Notes under the pieces: model-generated
Database searches by the model: none
The model's input: only the letters and a program-made list of their open reading frames with translations
What the model was told of the DNA's origin: nothing
Shown here: in pieces, positions 1 through 12,315 of the stretch
Position numbering within the stretch: the first letter of the stretch is position 1
Layout: the number at the start of each line of letters is the position of its first letter
Translations under genes and position numbers: made by a program
Assembly (NCBI GenBank): GCA_037157565.1
Contig: JAZHRO010000054.1
Span: 19,885,501-19,949,500, forward strand
Length of the DNA stretch: 64,000 nucleotides
Direction: 5' to 3'
From: Thalassia testudinum
Taxonomy: Eukaryota; Streptophyta; Magnoliopsida; Alismatales; Hydrocharitaceae

Positions 1-27
1 TCGTGTGCACAGCAAGGCAGGTAACCA

Positions 28-321
28 TCACATGTTTCCCAGTCTAAATAAGTGGAATTTTAGAGACGCAGTGTTCACAGTTCTCTTTGTCATGAAGTGA
101 GCCACATTTGGACTAAAGGTACTTATCATTTCTTTCCAAGGCAACACATGCATCTCATATGAACTCAGTAAACTCTTCCGTGCCACTCTCAACTCCACCT
201 CTTCACTGCCATCTATGGCAGTCTCTACTATTGGCCTTGCAGTCTTGGACTCAACCACAAAGTTCAGGTCCATGTCTCCATGAGGTACCTCCTTTTCTTT
301 TGCACACTGCCAATCTATCAT
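28..321 (-). other. Unrecognised 97-residue ORF inside intron 8
   Basis: An open frame of 97 codons with ordinary amino-acid composition (acidic middle, Lys/His-rich end) and no family I recognise. It is not a PTB exon: it has no RRM motif and cannot continue exon 8 in phase. It could be a fragment of an intronic transposon or chance. It is listed because its composition is less biased than that of the other short ORFs nearby. Confidence 0.2.
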
Positions 322-519
322 TAGCTCCAGACGGTGATCCCTTCAAGTAGCCGATCTGGTCATACAGATCCCAACGTTGTATGGAGCTAATCACTACCCA
401 CCAGTGACTTAAATGAGGTTGTTTTCAGAGAAGGTTCATGCCAACACAGATAATCCTCAGCATGCCGACGTCGAGGAAGATGGGTTGCGTTGGGTGGGTT
501 GTTTGGAAATTGGAGGGAA

Positions 520-522
<3 letters not shown>

Positions 523-556
<34 letters not shown>
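523..556. repeat. (CA)17 microsatellite
   Basis: An uninterrupted run of CA dinucleotides lies in intron 8 of the PTBP3-like gene. It reads as GT/UG repeats in the pre-mRNA. Confidence 0.95.
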
Positions 557-558
<2 letters not shown>

Positions 559-1374
559 ATTTTTTTTGTTACACACGGTTTTTTGGCCTTTTTTTTTGTT
601 ATACAGCTTTAAATATGTTCATAAACTATTGTTTTTTGTTACATACAACTGTAAATATGTTCCTAATACGTTGATTCACCTGTGTTTCAAATTTTAATCA
701 TTTCTGTTATTTTTATCGGCATGCATCAGCATGCCCTCGACGTGCCCTCGGCATACCTCTGAAATGTCATTTTTTAAGGTCGTCGAAATCTGCCATCGAA
801 AAACGGACATTTTCACAGCATGCCTTTGGCATGCCCACAAAATGCAAACCTCCAATTCATCGGCACGACATCAAAATCGACATTTCGAACCTTGCTACCC
901 ACTGCACGCCAATGACATTTTGGGGGCACAACAATCCCAGTCCCATTGCATCCATAACGGTGACGAGAAGAGGTGAGGAAGCAAGGAGTCTGGGGTTTCA
1001 TGAGGTCATGGGAATTCATGGAAATGATGAGGACCAAGGGTGTCAGGAACGATCAACTTGGGACATTTGCAAGTGGCAAAACTATGGGAGGAGATTGCAA
1101 CCAGACGAGCTGGCAGAGGTGGTGCAAAGGGAGGAAAAAATGACAGAGCAGGATGAGGGGAAGAAGTGCAGAGATGGGGCTGGCTGGACCACCTATTAGC
1201 TAAGTAATATCTCTTGATACCCATATGTCTTACCACCCATACAAACAAGGGGAGAAGCCAAAATTTTGTAGTTGATCATGTTTTCATGTTGCAATGAGAA
1301 AACCTTTCTGATTCCAACTATTCTATATGGTAGATGGCTATATAAAACAATATGTACTACTAGCAAAAGCCTAC

Positions 1375-4300
1375 CTGGATACTGAATCAATGCCTGCACT
1401 CCATTCTTGTCAAAGATTGCGATTTTCTGAACAGTGCCAAATGCTGAAAAAACCTGAAAGGCACCAACTTCTCAATTCACAAGGTTCTTTCAAGAAAACT
1501 TATAATACAGACGATCCTACAACTAAAACGGCAGAAAAAAATGATTGCAGTATTCCATACCGTGTGAAGAACATCAACTGTCACAGCATACTGCGCATTC
1601 TCGATAGAAGCAAGAAGCACATTGCTCTCAGGCTCTATCTTCTTTCCATCGGGACCAACAGTGGGCTGTTTAAGATAAAACATCTGGATAAAGAAAAAAA
1701 CAAGCAGCAATTTTTTTAACTTACAAAACAAAGCTCACTTGTAATGCTCCTTCAATCGCAGAAGGATTCACAGGAAGGTACGGATTAGTATAATCCCTGA
1801 AAAAGGATTCAAAGCACGTTTCAAACACAAATTCAACAAAATGCTTGCAGAACAACCTTTCAAAAAAAATGGTTGCAGAACAGACAACCAAAAAAGTGTG
1901 GATATAGCTTGTGCAGGCAGCCAAATGGAAATGAAGAGCCTATGAAACCACTGACATTAGATAAAAATTCCAAACAAAGCAAGAGCATAAGGAATCGACA
2001 TAGTATTTGGAAACTACAGGATATTAGTTACATTATGGCTTTTAGGATCCAGCAAACTGGGATGCTGTGTTTTGGTTAGTTGGTGGAATGCAAATTTCAT
2101 ATCTCAACGATCACAAGTAAATGTTTGAAGAACAAAATCAGAATCGTGGATGATTTAGCACATGGCTAAATACCCCTGCCTGGTCAATCCCATGCCAGTG
2201 TTCAAATTTCCAGATGTTATAAATTCTCTTTCCTCCCTCCCTAAATTGAAAATGCTTATTGTTTGTACAGTAAATTAGTTTTAACAGTGTTTCAAATCTT
2301 TATTTTACTTAGCGTTTCCCTGTTTCCCAGAATCCTTTCATTGTCCTAAGCAAATTGTCTTACTTTTGAAGAGAATGATAACAAAACATTCTGAGGAAGC
2401 AGGATTCGTGTTCTTTTCAATCTCCATTGGTTCCAGAAATTCCATTACACCACCTGCAATTGCCCATCCAAAGGTGGTTCATGCTGGAACTGTGGATGAA
2501 GTCCAAGATTATTCAATCCCATATTGTTCCATCTCTCGTCAGGAACAAACACGGGATCACATCAAAGTATAATTTCAATTGGTATATCATGTTAAGCTTG
2601 CAGGTCATTTCAAAACACGTCAACAAAAAATTCAAATCTTTAAATAAAACAAAAATCCAACGATTGCAATACAGTAAATAAAGCATTTTGGGAGGATGAG
2701 CATCTCTCCCTCCTGTCTGGTAATAGCACCAGGGAGCATGCTCTGACCAACACTCCACTTTTTGCTCCAACCATAGAGCATATGAATTTCCCGGAATGTT
2801 ATCGACCAAAACATCTCTAGAGACAGTTTAAAGGAATAAGAAGAAGAAGATCTAAGGAAAGTTTTCTTCTGTAATCATTAAAAATTTTACTTTAATAATC
2901 AATATATCAGTATCACTAACACCTTCACTAATGCCTATGACATGTCTTAATGGTACTAAGAAAATAATAAAGACAGCATGATCAATAAAAATAATAATCA
3001 TAATAGTAATAAAAGCAAAAGTACAAAAGACTGCTTCTCCAGCAACTGAAACATCAAGTCGAACAAAGATTGATTGCAACCACTAAAGTCAATTCAATCA
3101 AATACAGTTTATTAATTATTAAAGAGGAGGATACATATAAATCACATGGAGGAAATGCAAAATCAAACTCCGAAATGAACTCATAAGATTAAGGTATTGG
3201 TAATGGCTCCGGAGGAACCATAATTGTAAAACAAGTTCAAAATTTACTACATAGGATCATTTGTGTTTCAATACCTCACTCACATGCCCTTGACCTCGAG
3301 GGTGTCACACAGAAAGAAGAGCAAAGTGATATTGTCCTATGGTGGAATGCCAAATGACAAACATGGAAACAAAGTAAAAGGAAACTTGTAGTTGCTTGAT
3401 TTGCTCCATTGATGCACTGCTTTACATAAAGAGACTTAATTACAAAACTACAACACAATGTTCTTGAATAAAGGACATTAGAACACCCAGCACACCCCTT
3501 ATACCAGCCCACCTCCCAGGCAAAGGATAACAGACCATGCACAACCAACAATCTGTTGGAACAAAAGCTAACAAGTAACATGACAAGGACATATCCAAGT
3601 AACTTGACACTTGCAAATGCAGTGTCAAGTTTTAACTTTGTATATGTCAAAATCTTCAGTGCCATGCTGCATATCATCCATTAATGCATTGTGAAAAGCA
3701 ATCTGAAAAATGCAAGGCTAAAGCCACATATTTCCGTACTTAACTGTTAATAAAATGTTACCATACCACCATAAAGTACATTCTTCCATTAATTCTAGCA
3801 CAGAAAACATCTTCTGAATCCATCATGAAAGATTCAATACGCTTTGGAAGGGGAAAAAAACAGAGCACGCAATCACCCCACACCCAAGCATGCATGCACA
3901 AAGAAGGAATCCATCTAATTGCCAGATAGCACAACCAAAGAGCAGCAGCAAATCCCTCACTCAGATCTCAATCTAGAGAGAGAGAAGGTAAAAGGAAAGA
4001 GGGGAAGCGAGGGAAAAGGTACACTTTTCCATTAAGAAGAATATGAAGTAGGTAAGGCCCTCCCCCTTCCCCACTCCACCCAAAGAAGAAGAGAGGCAAT
4101 ATTCTATTCAATTGCAAGACAGCACAAGCTACACAACTAAGAGCTGAAGTTCCCTTCAATTAAAAAAAAGAGAAGAAAAATAGCTGAAAGAACACACCCC
4201 TAGTTTCCTAAATTTCCAAATGCACAGTATCACATACTAGATACAGTGCAAAAGAGAATAAGGGTGTAATGGTTAGAGAAGAGAATAAAACATATAAAAT

Positions 4301-7300
4301 GACAACACAATCAGCTTTATACAAAAAATTTAAGGTAAGCCGCAAGTAGCCCGAACATCATTAGGTGGATTTCGCTGCATGAGTACATTCCATGCCAATT
4401 AATCAAGAGCTTCACACAATTTTTTGCCATTTAATTGTCATTGACACCATGATAATATTACTCCATCCTTGTCCTTACAACCAAAGACTCAAATCATGAT
4501 AGAACTTAAATGATTTTTTTATCTTCTTTATAACAGGTACTATGACAGCTTTATCACAGATTCACAACTCTACAATTTCTGTGAATCCTAGCATTTACAG
4601 TTGTTGACCTCTTCCTCGCCTTAATTGCCATCTTCTTGATATTATCTTCATTACTGCTCTAAAAATCTTGTAAAGGAATTCTTAGTCACTTCTATGACAA
4701 TTTTTCTTTTCTTTTCTTTTTTTAATTCTGAATCTGATTGCTCAGGTTGGTATTGTAATCTTTATCACTTTTTTTTCATTACAATTAACGCTTACCTTCT
4801 CATGGGAAATTTAAAATTTCCAGTTTTTAAACTTTAGGTAGATATGTACCAGCTAAGAATTTTCAACACTTCCACCTTTTCAGTACATTTGGATGCCAGA
4901 AAATTCTTTCATAACTTGTTAATATATTAACACGTAAGGCTTTTTACTTTATGTCCATTTCCCCTATACCGTTTGTTGTGCGTATTCCCATTTACGTTCT
5001 TAATCATCCAAAAATGTCAAAGCAGCCTTAGTTTATCCATTTGCATCCAAATTTCTTCTTGGCCCTTATCTTTCATGAGCATTTTTTCATTGTTCTTTTT
5101 CTATCAAAATGTTACGCAGTCATTTATTGGTCCCTATGACAACTCAACATTTAACTCTGGAAGTCATGGTTTGCATCATGCTTTACATCCATCTCTTGAC
5201 ACAAAGCTGCAAACACCTAGAAAAGTTAACCCATATATTAAAAATCCTTTTCCAAAAAAAAACGCCTTGCTCTGACATAACCTATCGATCTTATCAAACC
5301 ATACTGCAAATTTTCTTGCGAAGAAGCCAATCTACCTCACAAACGAAACACAGAACAAGTTTGCAGTGTATAGCAAACAATACAAAACAACCAAAGATGC
5401 AGAGTCTTCAGGAAAAAGGATTAGTGAGGTGTTGAATAGACATTGAACACAACAATAATGAATGAACAAAATGACTGCAAAGGAGAAAATTAAATTCCTT
5501 TAAGCATTACTCTGTCTTAATGATTAGCCATTTTGCCTGGATAAGAAAGAAAAACTGAAAACATGTAACTGAGTGAGGGAGTTACAATTACAAAGGGGTT
5601 AAACACATCTGTAACCGTGCAGCGGCTCATTATTCCCTAGAGAAGCATAAAAAACAATTAGCCAACTTTTTAACTGTGGATATAACGGCACGTGCAACTG
5701 ACATAAAGAAAACAATAAACATTTCAAAAGTGCCACACTCAAAATAACGGCTATAGAAGTTTAAAGGCTTCATCTGAATCAATACCTGCTGCGGTGAGAT
5801 TGAAACTTGATAGTCAAATCGGTGTGTGCTGAGTAAGTAATTCGCAAGTGACATGAACTCACATGCTCAGGGAGCAAATATCTGAAATTTTATATAGTCG
5901 ATAAGGGTCCAAAAAGCAAATATGCTCAAATGACAAACAAGTGGTATTTGTTTGCAAAATCATTCTTCTAAATACTAAAAAACCAACCTTGGTATACTTC
6001 TACCATCCAATGCATTTCTTGCAGCTGCTGCTGTATCAGCATCACTATACTGAATCAATGCCTGCCCGGTATTAAAGAACAATAAGTAAAAACAAAATAG
6101 ATGGAGATCTTTTACCTGCAAATATAATGAGAAATAACCAGAAAATTCACCTGAAAACCAGCAGCCTTCTCAAACGTTGCAATCTTGTGCACAAAACCAA
6201 ATGCAGAGAAAACCTATCAGAAACAATAGAGATTGCACTGAAAAATCACATCAGATCAAATCAAAAGAAGCATGTGGAAACAAAAAGCAATTACTGTAAG
6301 TTTCAAAATTGGCTTCCATTGAGCTAACAAAGGGAACTAAATGATAATGAAGAACTCCAAAACAGCAATGACATAAGCTTCTTACAAGTGGTTTTCAGTG
6401 AAAATAATGAGAATGGCGAGAGAAGAAAATTGATGAAAGATGCCACAGACTCATTAGTTTAGTATAAAATGAAATTATTGTAATTCATCAAAGACAAGAT
6501 GCAGAGCATTTGACAATGGGCAAACAAGTTACCATCATTCACAGTTTCGGTCAAAATAAGTGACCACTGATCAGATACAGCATGCTCCCAAGTACTCAAT
6601 TTCTCCACAAAAATTACCAAGAATGCAGCCAAACATAGTCAGCTGGAGTTTCATGCAAACACACACTTAAGATGCTAAAACAAAGACGATACTTTGTTAC
6701 ATTATAAGATAGTTGAGATAAAACCAAAAAGAAGCAACATAAAAAATAAAGGCCATCATGTTTATTTTTTCGAGGAAAAAAAGCCTAAAACTGTCAAGAC
6801 ATGAGTACCTATACCAAACAAAAAGTAGTTAATGCCTAAAACAGCATTATTACCCCCACCCCCCCCCCCCCCCAAACACACACATACAACCAGAAGGTCA
6901 AACATCATTTGCATAGCCAATTTTCCATAACTTCAATGAATGCTGAAGCACCCCTTGGAAACTGAAATCCCTGTCAACAATGAAGTAGTCACGAGTCTCA
7001 ACATCAACCTAGACACTTGCAGAACACAACAATACTAAAATGCAGTAAAAGCACTTCAGACTTCCCAAAACACTATTAGGAATTCCTGATAATATGTCTA
7101 GTGTAAAAAGATAAATAATGCTTTTGCATTTTCTTGAAATAACAAACAAACTTAAGGTGTACTTTTCAAAGACAGCTTGATAGCATCAGAAAAGTACCAT
7201 CATGATCATTAGCTGACATGTGAATGGAATCAAAAAATTGGTATGATCCTCCCAATTCAGTATGATGGCAATGGGGCATTCTCTGTTCATCACTGTCAAT

Positions 7301-9138
7301 CAGTGAAGATTCAGCAAAAATAGAAATAACCACCAAGTAGAAAACCATGTCAAAAGGAACTTTGGAGAAGCAGACAACTCTGCTAAGAACGCACAAACTG
7401 ATTACAGCTTTTACTTTGCAGCATAAACCAGCATAAAAAGGTTAAAGCAGAGAGCTTACCAAATGAATAACATCTATGCTGACATCGCCAGCTTCTACTC
7501 CCTCGATTGTCACCAACAAGACATTTCCAGCAACATTCGCTGGACTATTGTTGACTATCTCTTGCCTGTTAGAATATTGAATATAAACTGTTTTCCCGCG
7601 AACTTGTGCAGGTTCAGAGGAAGAAGCAAAATAGGAAACCATGGAAATAGCCTGGTTCAAATCAGCCTGAAAGCACAAGGAAAAAAACATCATCCTCCCG
7701 TTCCTGTCAGTATGAGGGAATGAACTGATAAAGAGCAAATAATTAGTAGTTTAAGCTTCTTCTCCAAGCAACCCAAGCAACAAAAATTATAGCTTCCCTA
7801 CAAAATTCTCTCTGTAGTTCGCAATAAAGTCAGAGAACATTATGCATGAAAGCTTCCAAAAGACGCTCCATCTGGCTCTCTCTCCTCCCGCTCAACCCCA
7901 ATCACTGAAGCTGACCTAATCCCTATCATACCCCCTTTCTTCGGATCTAATTTAATAGCATTCTTCCCTATCATTATTCATTTTTCACCCCTTTCATTTC
8001 AACCAATCATCCTCTCCTCCAAATCCCATGCCACAAACAGCCTCTCACATCCCCATCACCAACAGATAGCTATTCCCTAAGCTCCACCATCCTTCTATTT
8101 GTCACCACCAGACAGCTAATTTTCATGAACCAGTAAGGTGCAGCACTCAGGAGTCCATATCAAACCAAAATCCAGCAACAGTCCTTCAGCTACAACACCA
8201 ATTTATGCCACCATTCCACAAGGCTGCACCACGATTAACAAGATTCTTAAACTGCTGACATGTTCTACTGTTTTGAGTAAAAATCATATTCATTTCCTGA
8301 AACCTAACAGTTGAACTTGGATCTCTTTTGTTGATTTCCACGGTTACAGTGCAGAATTAAATTCAATTCCACAACCTGTGGGATAGACCATACCACCTAA
8401 CGATTTGTTCACAATTACAGCTTGCATACTCAACCATTAGATCAAATCATGATTAGTGTGTTTTCATATTTACTCTACACGATAAACCCTTACAATCAGT
8501 GCACCACAACATAGGAGCCGAACGACGACCACCCAAAACCAAACCCTAATCCACCGACGGTAAGTAGGAAACAACTTGTTCTACCTATAGAATAGCCCCA
8601 ACATGACACGGAAGGGCTCGAGGTTTCTCATCCCAATAAAATGAAATCGTTACATTTTCTTCTACTATCACAGACTCTCAAGAAATCCACCATGAACTTT
8701 CAAAAATGGATTCCTCCGTGTAAGGTTAAGACGAAATAAGGCCCTTATCATCGGATGTTGGATTGATAACGAAAAGGATGAGATAATGACAATAACAATC
8801 TAGAGAGTAGGAGGATCTTCTTTACGTATGGAGTAACCATTGAATGAACGGTCAAACAACACTGTCACAAACCCACTTGCAACACAACAGAGTCTAAATG
8901 GCAACAACAGACACGGGCGGGGGAAGGGACACGAGGAGGATGGGGATCTTACGAACTCGACGAAGGCCTGGTTGCGATTGGCGCCGACATTGCACTTGGT
9001 GTTGACGACCTTGCCGAAGGGCTTGCAGAGCTCCACGAGCTCCTCCTCGCTGCACTCCCACGGGAGGTTGCGGAGGTGCAGCACCTTCGACGGCGTCTGC
9101 GTGTACCGGAACTGTGGCTGCCCCGACGACGACGACAT
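1375..9138 (-). CDS. PTBP3-like: Polypyrimidine tract-binding protein homolog 3-like, 5' part (8 exons, 3' end outside window)
   Basis: Nuclear/cytoplasmic RNA-binding protein of the PTB/hnRNP I family, which binds pyrimidine-rich RNA and controls splicing and mRNA fate. I joined these minus-strand coding exons by eye: 8953-9138, 7460-7666, 6151-6213, 5988-6061, 5786-5881, 1739-1796, 1561-1665, 1375-1453. Every border is GT-AG and the phases agree, giving about 289 residues with no stop. RRM1 is roughly residues 18-95 (RNP2-like VLHLRNLP at 19-26; VYIQYS in beta 4). RRM2 is about 110-195 (NVLLVTIEGV at 110-119). RRM3 begins near 242 (NVLLASIEN). The start ATG at 9138 opens with MSSSSGQPQF, the usual start of plant PTBP3; the frame stays open upstream to 9441 but that stretch looks like leader. 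No exon of the remaining RRM3/RRM4 part lies in 1-1374, so intron 8 crosses the window edge. Confidence 0.9.
1797..5785 (-). other. Intron 5 of the PTBP3-like gene (about 4 kb)
   Basis: The intron lies between exon 5 (ends 5786) and exon 6 (starts 1796) and starts GTATTG on the minus strand, ending TTTTTCAG. It is far longer than the other introns in the window (about 85 bp to 1.3 kb). It is AT-rich with no complete transposon that I could delimit. A strong pyrimidine tract with a consensus-like acceptor lies inside it near 3973-4020 and is annotated separately. Confidence 0.8.
3973..4020 (-). promoter_or_regulatory. Candidate cryptic 3' splice site with long pyrimidine tract in intron 5
   Basis: Read on the minus strand, 4020 to 3973 is an almost pure C/T run ending TCTCTCTCTAG, a strong acceptor look-alike within an intron of a gene whose product binds such tracts. 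With the incoming phase (exon 5 ends with two bases of a codon), splicing here meets a TGA after about five codons. This would be a premature stop. No clear partner donor was fixed; the use of this site is inference. Confidence 0.3.
6853..6873. repeat. Poly-C run in intron 2
   Basis: About 20 C with one interrupting A lie in the intron between exons 2 and 3, followed by a short ACACAC run. It reads as poly-G in the transcript. The length may be uncertain because homopolymers sequence poorly. Confidence 0.85.
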
Positions 9139-9441
9139 CTTCTCTGCCCTGCTCTGCTCTCGGACTCTAGTCGGGAGGGAAGGAAGGACCTCGGAGTTAG
9201 GGTTTCGGCCGGGGGATGCGGGCGGTCCCGAAACCCTAGAGGACGACGGTATGGCGGGCAGGGAGGGAGGGAGGGTGAGGGAGAGGGAGAGGGAGACGGA
9301 GAGGGAGAATCGTGACGTGACGGCTGCGGAAGTCACGATTGCGGTTGATTTCAGAGGATATACCACCAGAGACTCCAATGACGGTGTGCATAGGGGCGCT
9401 AATGCGTCCGGTTTGTTAACTTGCGGCACACCCATGGTCAT
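9139..9441 (-). promoter_or_regulatory. 5' leader and proximal promoter of the PTBP3-like gene
   Basis: On the minus strand this stretch is strongly pyrimidine-rich: repeated CTCTCCC runs near 9250-9310 and CCTTCCTTCCCTCCC near 9172-9187. It is also GC-rich, unlike the AT-rich DNA beyond 9480. CT-rich leaders and Y-patches are common at plant core promoters. I see no convincing TATA box. An in-frame upstream ATG at 9441 would add about 100 residues of low-complexity sequence, so the ATG at 9138 is preferred. The transcription start is not determined. Confidence 0.5.
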
Positions 9442-9469
9442 AAAGGTAGGAAGAAATACAGCAGCTTAT

Positions 9470-9815
9470 CTGGACGCGGGATGAAATATTGTACGGATAG
9501 ATTAACGAGGAATAAGTAGATAAGGGTATTTATATGGGATAGTGAAATAAATTTTAGGATAAAAAAAAAAAAAAAAAAAAAGAAGGAGATAAATTGATTT
9601 TCACTGGATATTTATTTAATATTAAAAATATGAGTTGAAAATATAGGTGATAATTTTTTAATATTAAAAGTAGAAGTAAAGGATACGGATAGGTTTTTAT
9701 TTAATATTAAAAGTAAAAATAAATATTATTATGATTTAATAAAAAATATTTTTAAAAAAAATCTAAAAGATGATAATCCTCTCCTAACCAAATGGGACCT
9801 AAAAGAAAAAATTTT
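9470..9815. repeat. AT-rich MITE-like repeat upstream of the PTBP3-like gene
   Basis: This stretch contains an A run (about 9560-9581) and two copies of a TTTATTTAATATTAAAA module (near 9608 and 9692). The same module recurs at about 10950 and 10990 inside the split MITE-like repeat. It ends with CTCTCCTAACCAAATGGGACC, resembling Tourist/Harbinger-type termini. The left end was not found, so the limits are approximate. From 9816 to 10813 I see only AT-rich DNA without genes. Confidence 0.3.
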
Positions 9816-11663
9816 ACAAACATCATCATTGCATTTATATGGACCACGTTTGGTGGGTGAATTAAGGTACTTAATTCATATTTATTTATCATTCAATTAA
9901 TCAATCATTTAGTTAAGTTAATAAAATTTATTATATCTTTTTGTAAAATAAATTTAATCCATTTGTACTTTTAAATATCAAAATTCACTTATTATGTCAT
10001 TTTATTTCACTTGATCGATATTTCTTTACTTGTTCTACATATCAATTCATCTTATCAAATACCACCATAATAGATTTTCAATTGCATACAGATTATGCAT
10101 AATTAAATATTTTAAATAAAAGTTTGGAGACATAAGCCAATTAATACAAACATAAAATACACTAGATTTTGTCAAAATTAGACAAGGAATTTCATCAAAT
10201 GATGTTAAAGTTTCATAATACTCAAACCACCCACCTCTCAATGTAGAGGTGTAGAAGTACGGGATAGGATTAAAATTTTGTATATATCTAGTTTACGAGA
10301 ATTGATCTTAATTTTTAAAATTCACTTTAAAAATTTACTCACAGGGAAGAAGGTATTAATTAAGTTCAAAATAACTTTTGTGCGGCCAAGTTTCTCGAGC
10401 TTCACATTCTCTTTCATGATTAACTAAAGAATAAACAATTGTTAACCTCACATGTTGATGCCGTGCAGAAATATCACGCTAGAGCCTCCTGTCTCTTGCC
10501 TTTTCCTTGATATGAGGCATTCACGTACAAATGTTTGTCTATCTTTTTCTTTAAAAAGTTAGTCAAATTGAGTTAAAATAGAACCTTAGCTTTGATTCAA
10601 TTTAACTTGCAATCAGTGGATGCTTTTTCTTAAAAAGTTTTTTAATAACATTTAACCACGTATTCTTACTTAGAGTCATATAGAATGAAGGACTTCTCGA
10701 ATAGGATTAGAATATTGTGATAAAGTAATAGCAAAAAGGAAAAGGTAATTACTTAGATTTGAGCCACCCTTACCCAACCTTGGATCAATTTAGGTCCAAT
10801 CCCATAATTTTAAGAGCCCGTTTATTAATGGGGTTAAGGGAGATTAAAGTTGAATATATAGAAATGGTGTTTGTTTGAGTGGTGGAATAAGGAGAGGATT
10901 AAGTATATGGTTAAAATGATTGGTGTATTGATATGATGTTAGTAGATATTTATTTAATAGTATAAGTAGGAGTGGAAAATGTTAGTAAATATTTGTTTAA
11001 TATTAAAAGTGAGAGTGAAGTATGTAGTTGTAGATTTCCTTTGTAGGAGGGAGGTGACGTAATAAATTGCGGAATAAAATATAAACAATCTCACAAAAAA
11101 TTTAATCACACAATGTACACAATTATTTTTATGTGGAACCCAAACAAGGTGAAAACCACCACCTAACCCTCTCGAGTTAGGATTTTCCGATCAACCAAGT
11201 TGATCAAATCCACTGAACGAATCACTTAAACGAGGGTGATTCAACTTCAATGACAACCACGCTACTTTATACAAGGGTAGCGTACCTCAAACCCCTTCTC
11301 TTCACGAGAAGGATTTTGTCCCACGAAAGAAACGGGAATTCGCAAAGCGAATACCCAACCAAACAATAAAGTAAAATAACAAATATAGTCCCATAGAGCC
11401 AACAAAGATTTAACCCTCGCTTCTATATAAATTAAGATGCTTCCCTTTGCAAGAAGTACGTCGACGACGCTGATGTGTGAACTACACGACGACCCAACGT
11501 CGCTCTCGTGAACTACGATGGGAAAGCGGGTACGCAAATGCTTGATGCTCTCTAGATGTAGAACTTGAGTTTGGAGAGTAAGAGATTCTCTTGGACACAA
11601 AAGAGTGGAAATGCTTGTTCTTGGTGTGTCTAGGTGTGTATTAGTGTGCAAGAGGTTCTCCTC

Positions 11664-11671
11664 TATTTATA
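11664..11671 (-). promoter_or_regulatory. TATA box of Copia-like solo LTR copy 1
   Basis: TATAAATA on the minus strand lies within a CTCTATAAATAGAGG palindrome, about 1.05 kb into the LTR. The GACGTCTG-rich block (11780-12310) lies upstream of it in the direction of transcription. Confidence 0.6.
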
Positions 11672-11779
11672 GAGGGCCTAGGAAGGCTTTGGAAGGCTTT
11701 AGAAAGCTTCCATAGCCGTTGGGTGCAAAGTCCAAGAGAATCAGGCCGAAATCAGGGTTAATCATTGCACTGACAGGGT

Positions 11780-12315
11780 TATCAGACATTTGATTCTGAC
11801 ATCGGACGTCTGGGAAAACAGTTTAAGACATCTGGGAATAAAGTCAGACGTTTGATTTTAGGTAGGTTTCCTTACTGACTTAGATCAGACCTAAACAGGG
11901 TTCTAGTGTAAGTTCATCAGACGATATGCTGGATGTCTGACACTAGGTCTGGATGTCTGGAAACCTACTTTTTCTGCGAGAATGGATTTCCAAGAGATTG
12001 CAACGGCTATAAGATCTCTAAAAAGAGATTTTGGGTCAGCAGAGGTAAAACGGTCATTTATCAGACATCTGGGAACACTTACGGACGTCTGATAAGGCTC
12101 TAACAGTCATATCCTTCAGTGTTTGCTAAGCTAGCCAACGGTCCACTAATTGAACGTCTGGCAAAATCATCAGACGTCTGGTCTAAGGTCTGGATGTCTG
12201 ATTTCATCAGACAAAACTACCTAAGTCCAGCCTAAATATTATCGGACGTCTGAGTCAACAGTCAGACATCTTAAGAGTATTCATCAGACGTCTGATTTTC
12301 ATATTAGACGTCTAA
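11780..12315. repeat. Dispersed GACGTCTG motif array, decayed
   Basis: More than a dozen copies of CAGACGTCTG or one-base variants occur in about 535 bp at irregular spacing. Exact GACGTCTG occurs near 11804, 12087, 12174, 12244 and 12287. Most other copies read GACATCTG, GATGTCTG or GACGTTTG, that is, C-to-T or G-to-A at the CG core, as expected for decay of methylated CG. The array sits in the U3 part of the LTR, upstream of its TATA box. Confidence 0.8.

Larger units (their letters stand above)
1..1374 (-). other. Part of intron 8 of the PTBP3-like gene
   Basis: This stretch follows the splice donor after exon 8 (GTAGGC at 1374-1369 on the minus strand) and contains no further PTB exon. 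It holds a CA microsatellite, a short unrecognised minus-strand ORF, and a segment at 720-1190 with repeated CATGCC and TCGGCATG words that looks repeat-derived. No transposon ends were identified. Confidence 0.6.

Noticed and set aside
8840..9484. 214-codon plus-strand ORF opposite exon 1
   Set aside because: It is the antisense shadow of the GC-rich first exon and leader of the PTBP3-like gene; the minus strand has clear RRM homology and splice sites.
11780..12315. CRISPR-like array of GACGTCTG repeats
   Set aside because: The repeats are 8-10 bp palindromes with irregular spacing inside an LTR of a plant retrotransposon; no repeat-spacer regularity and no cas genes.
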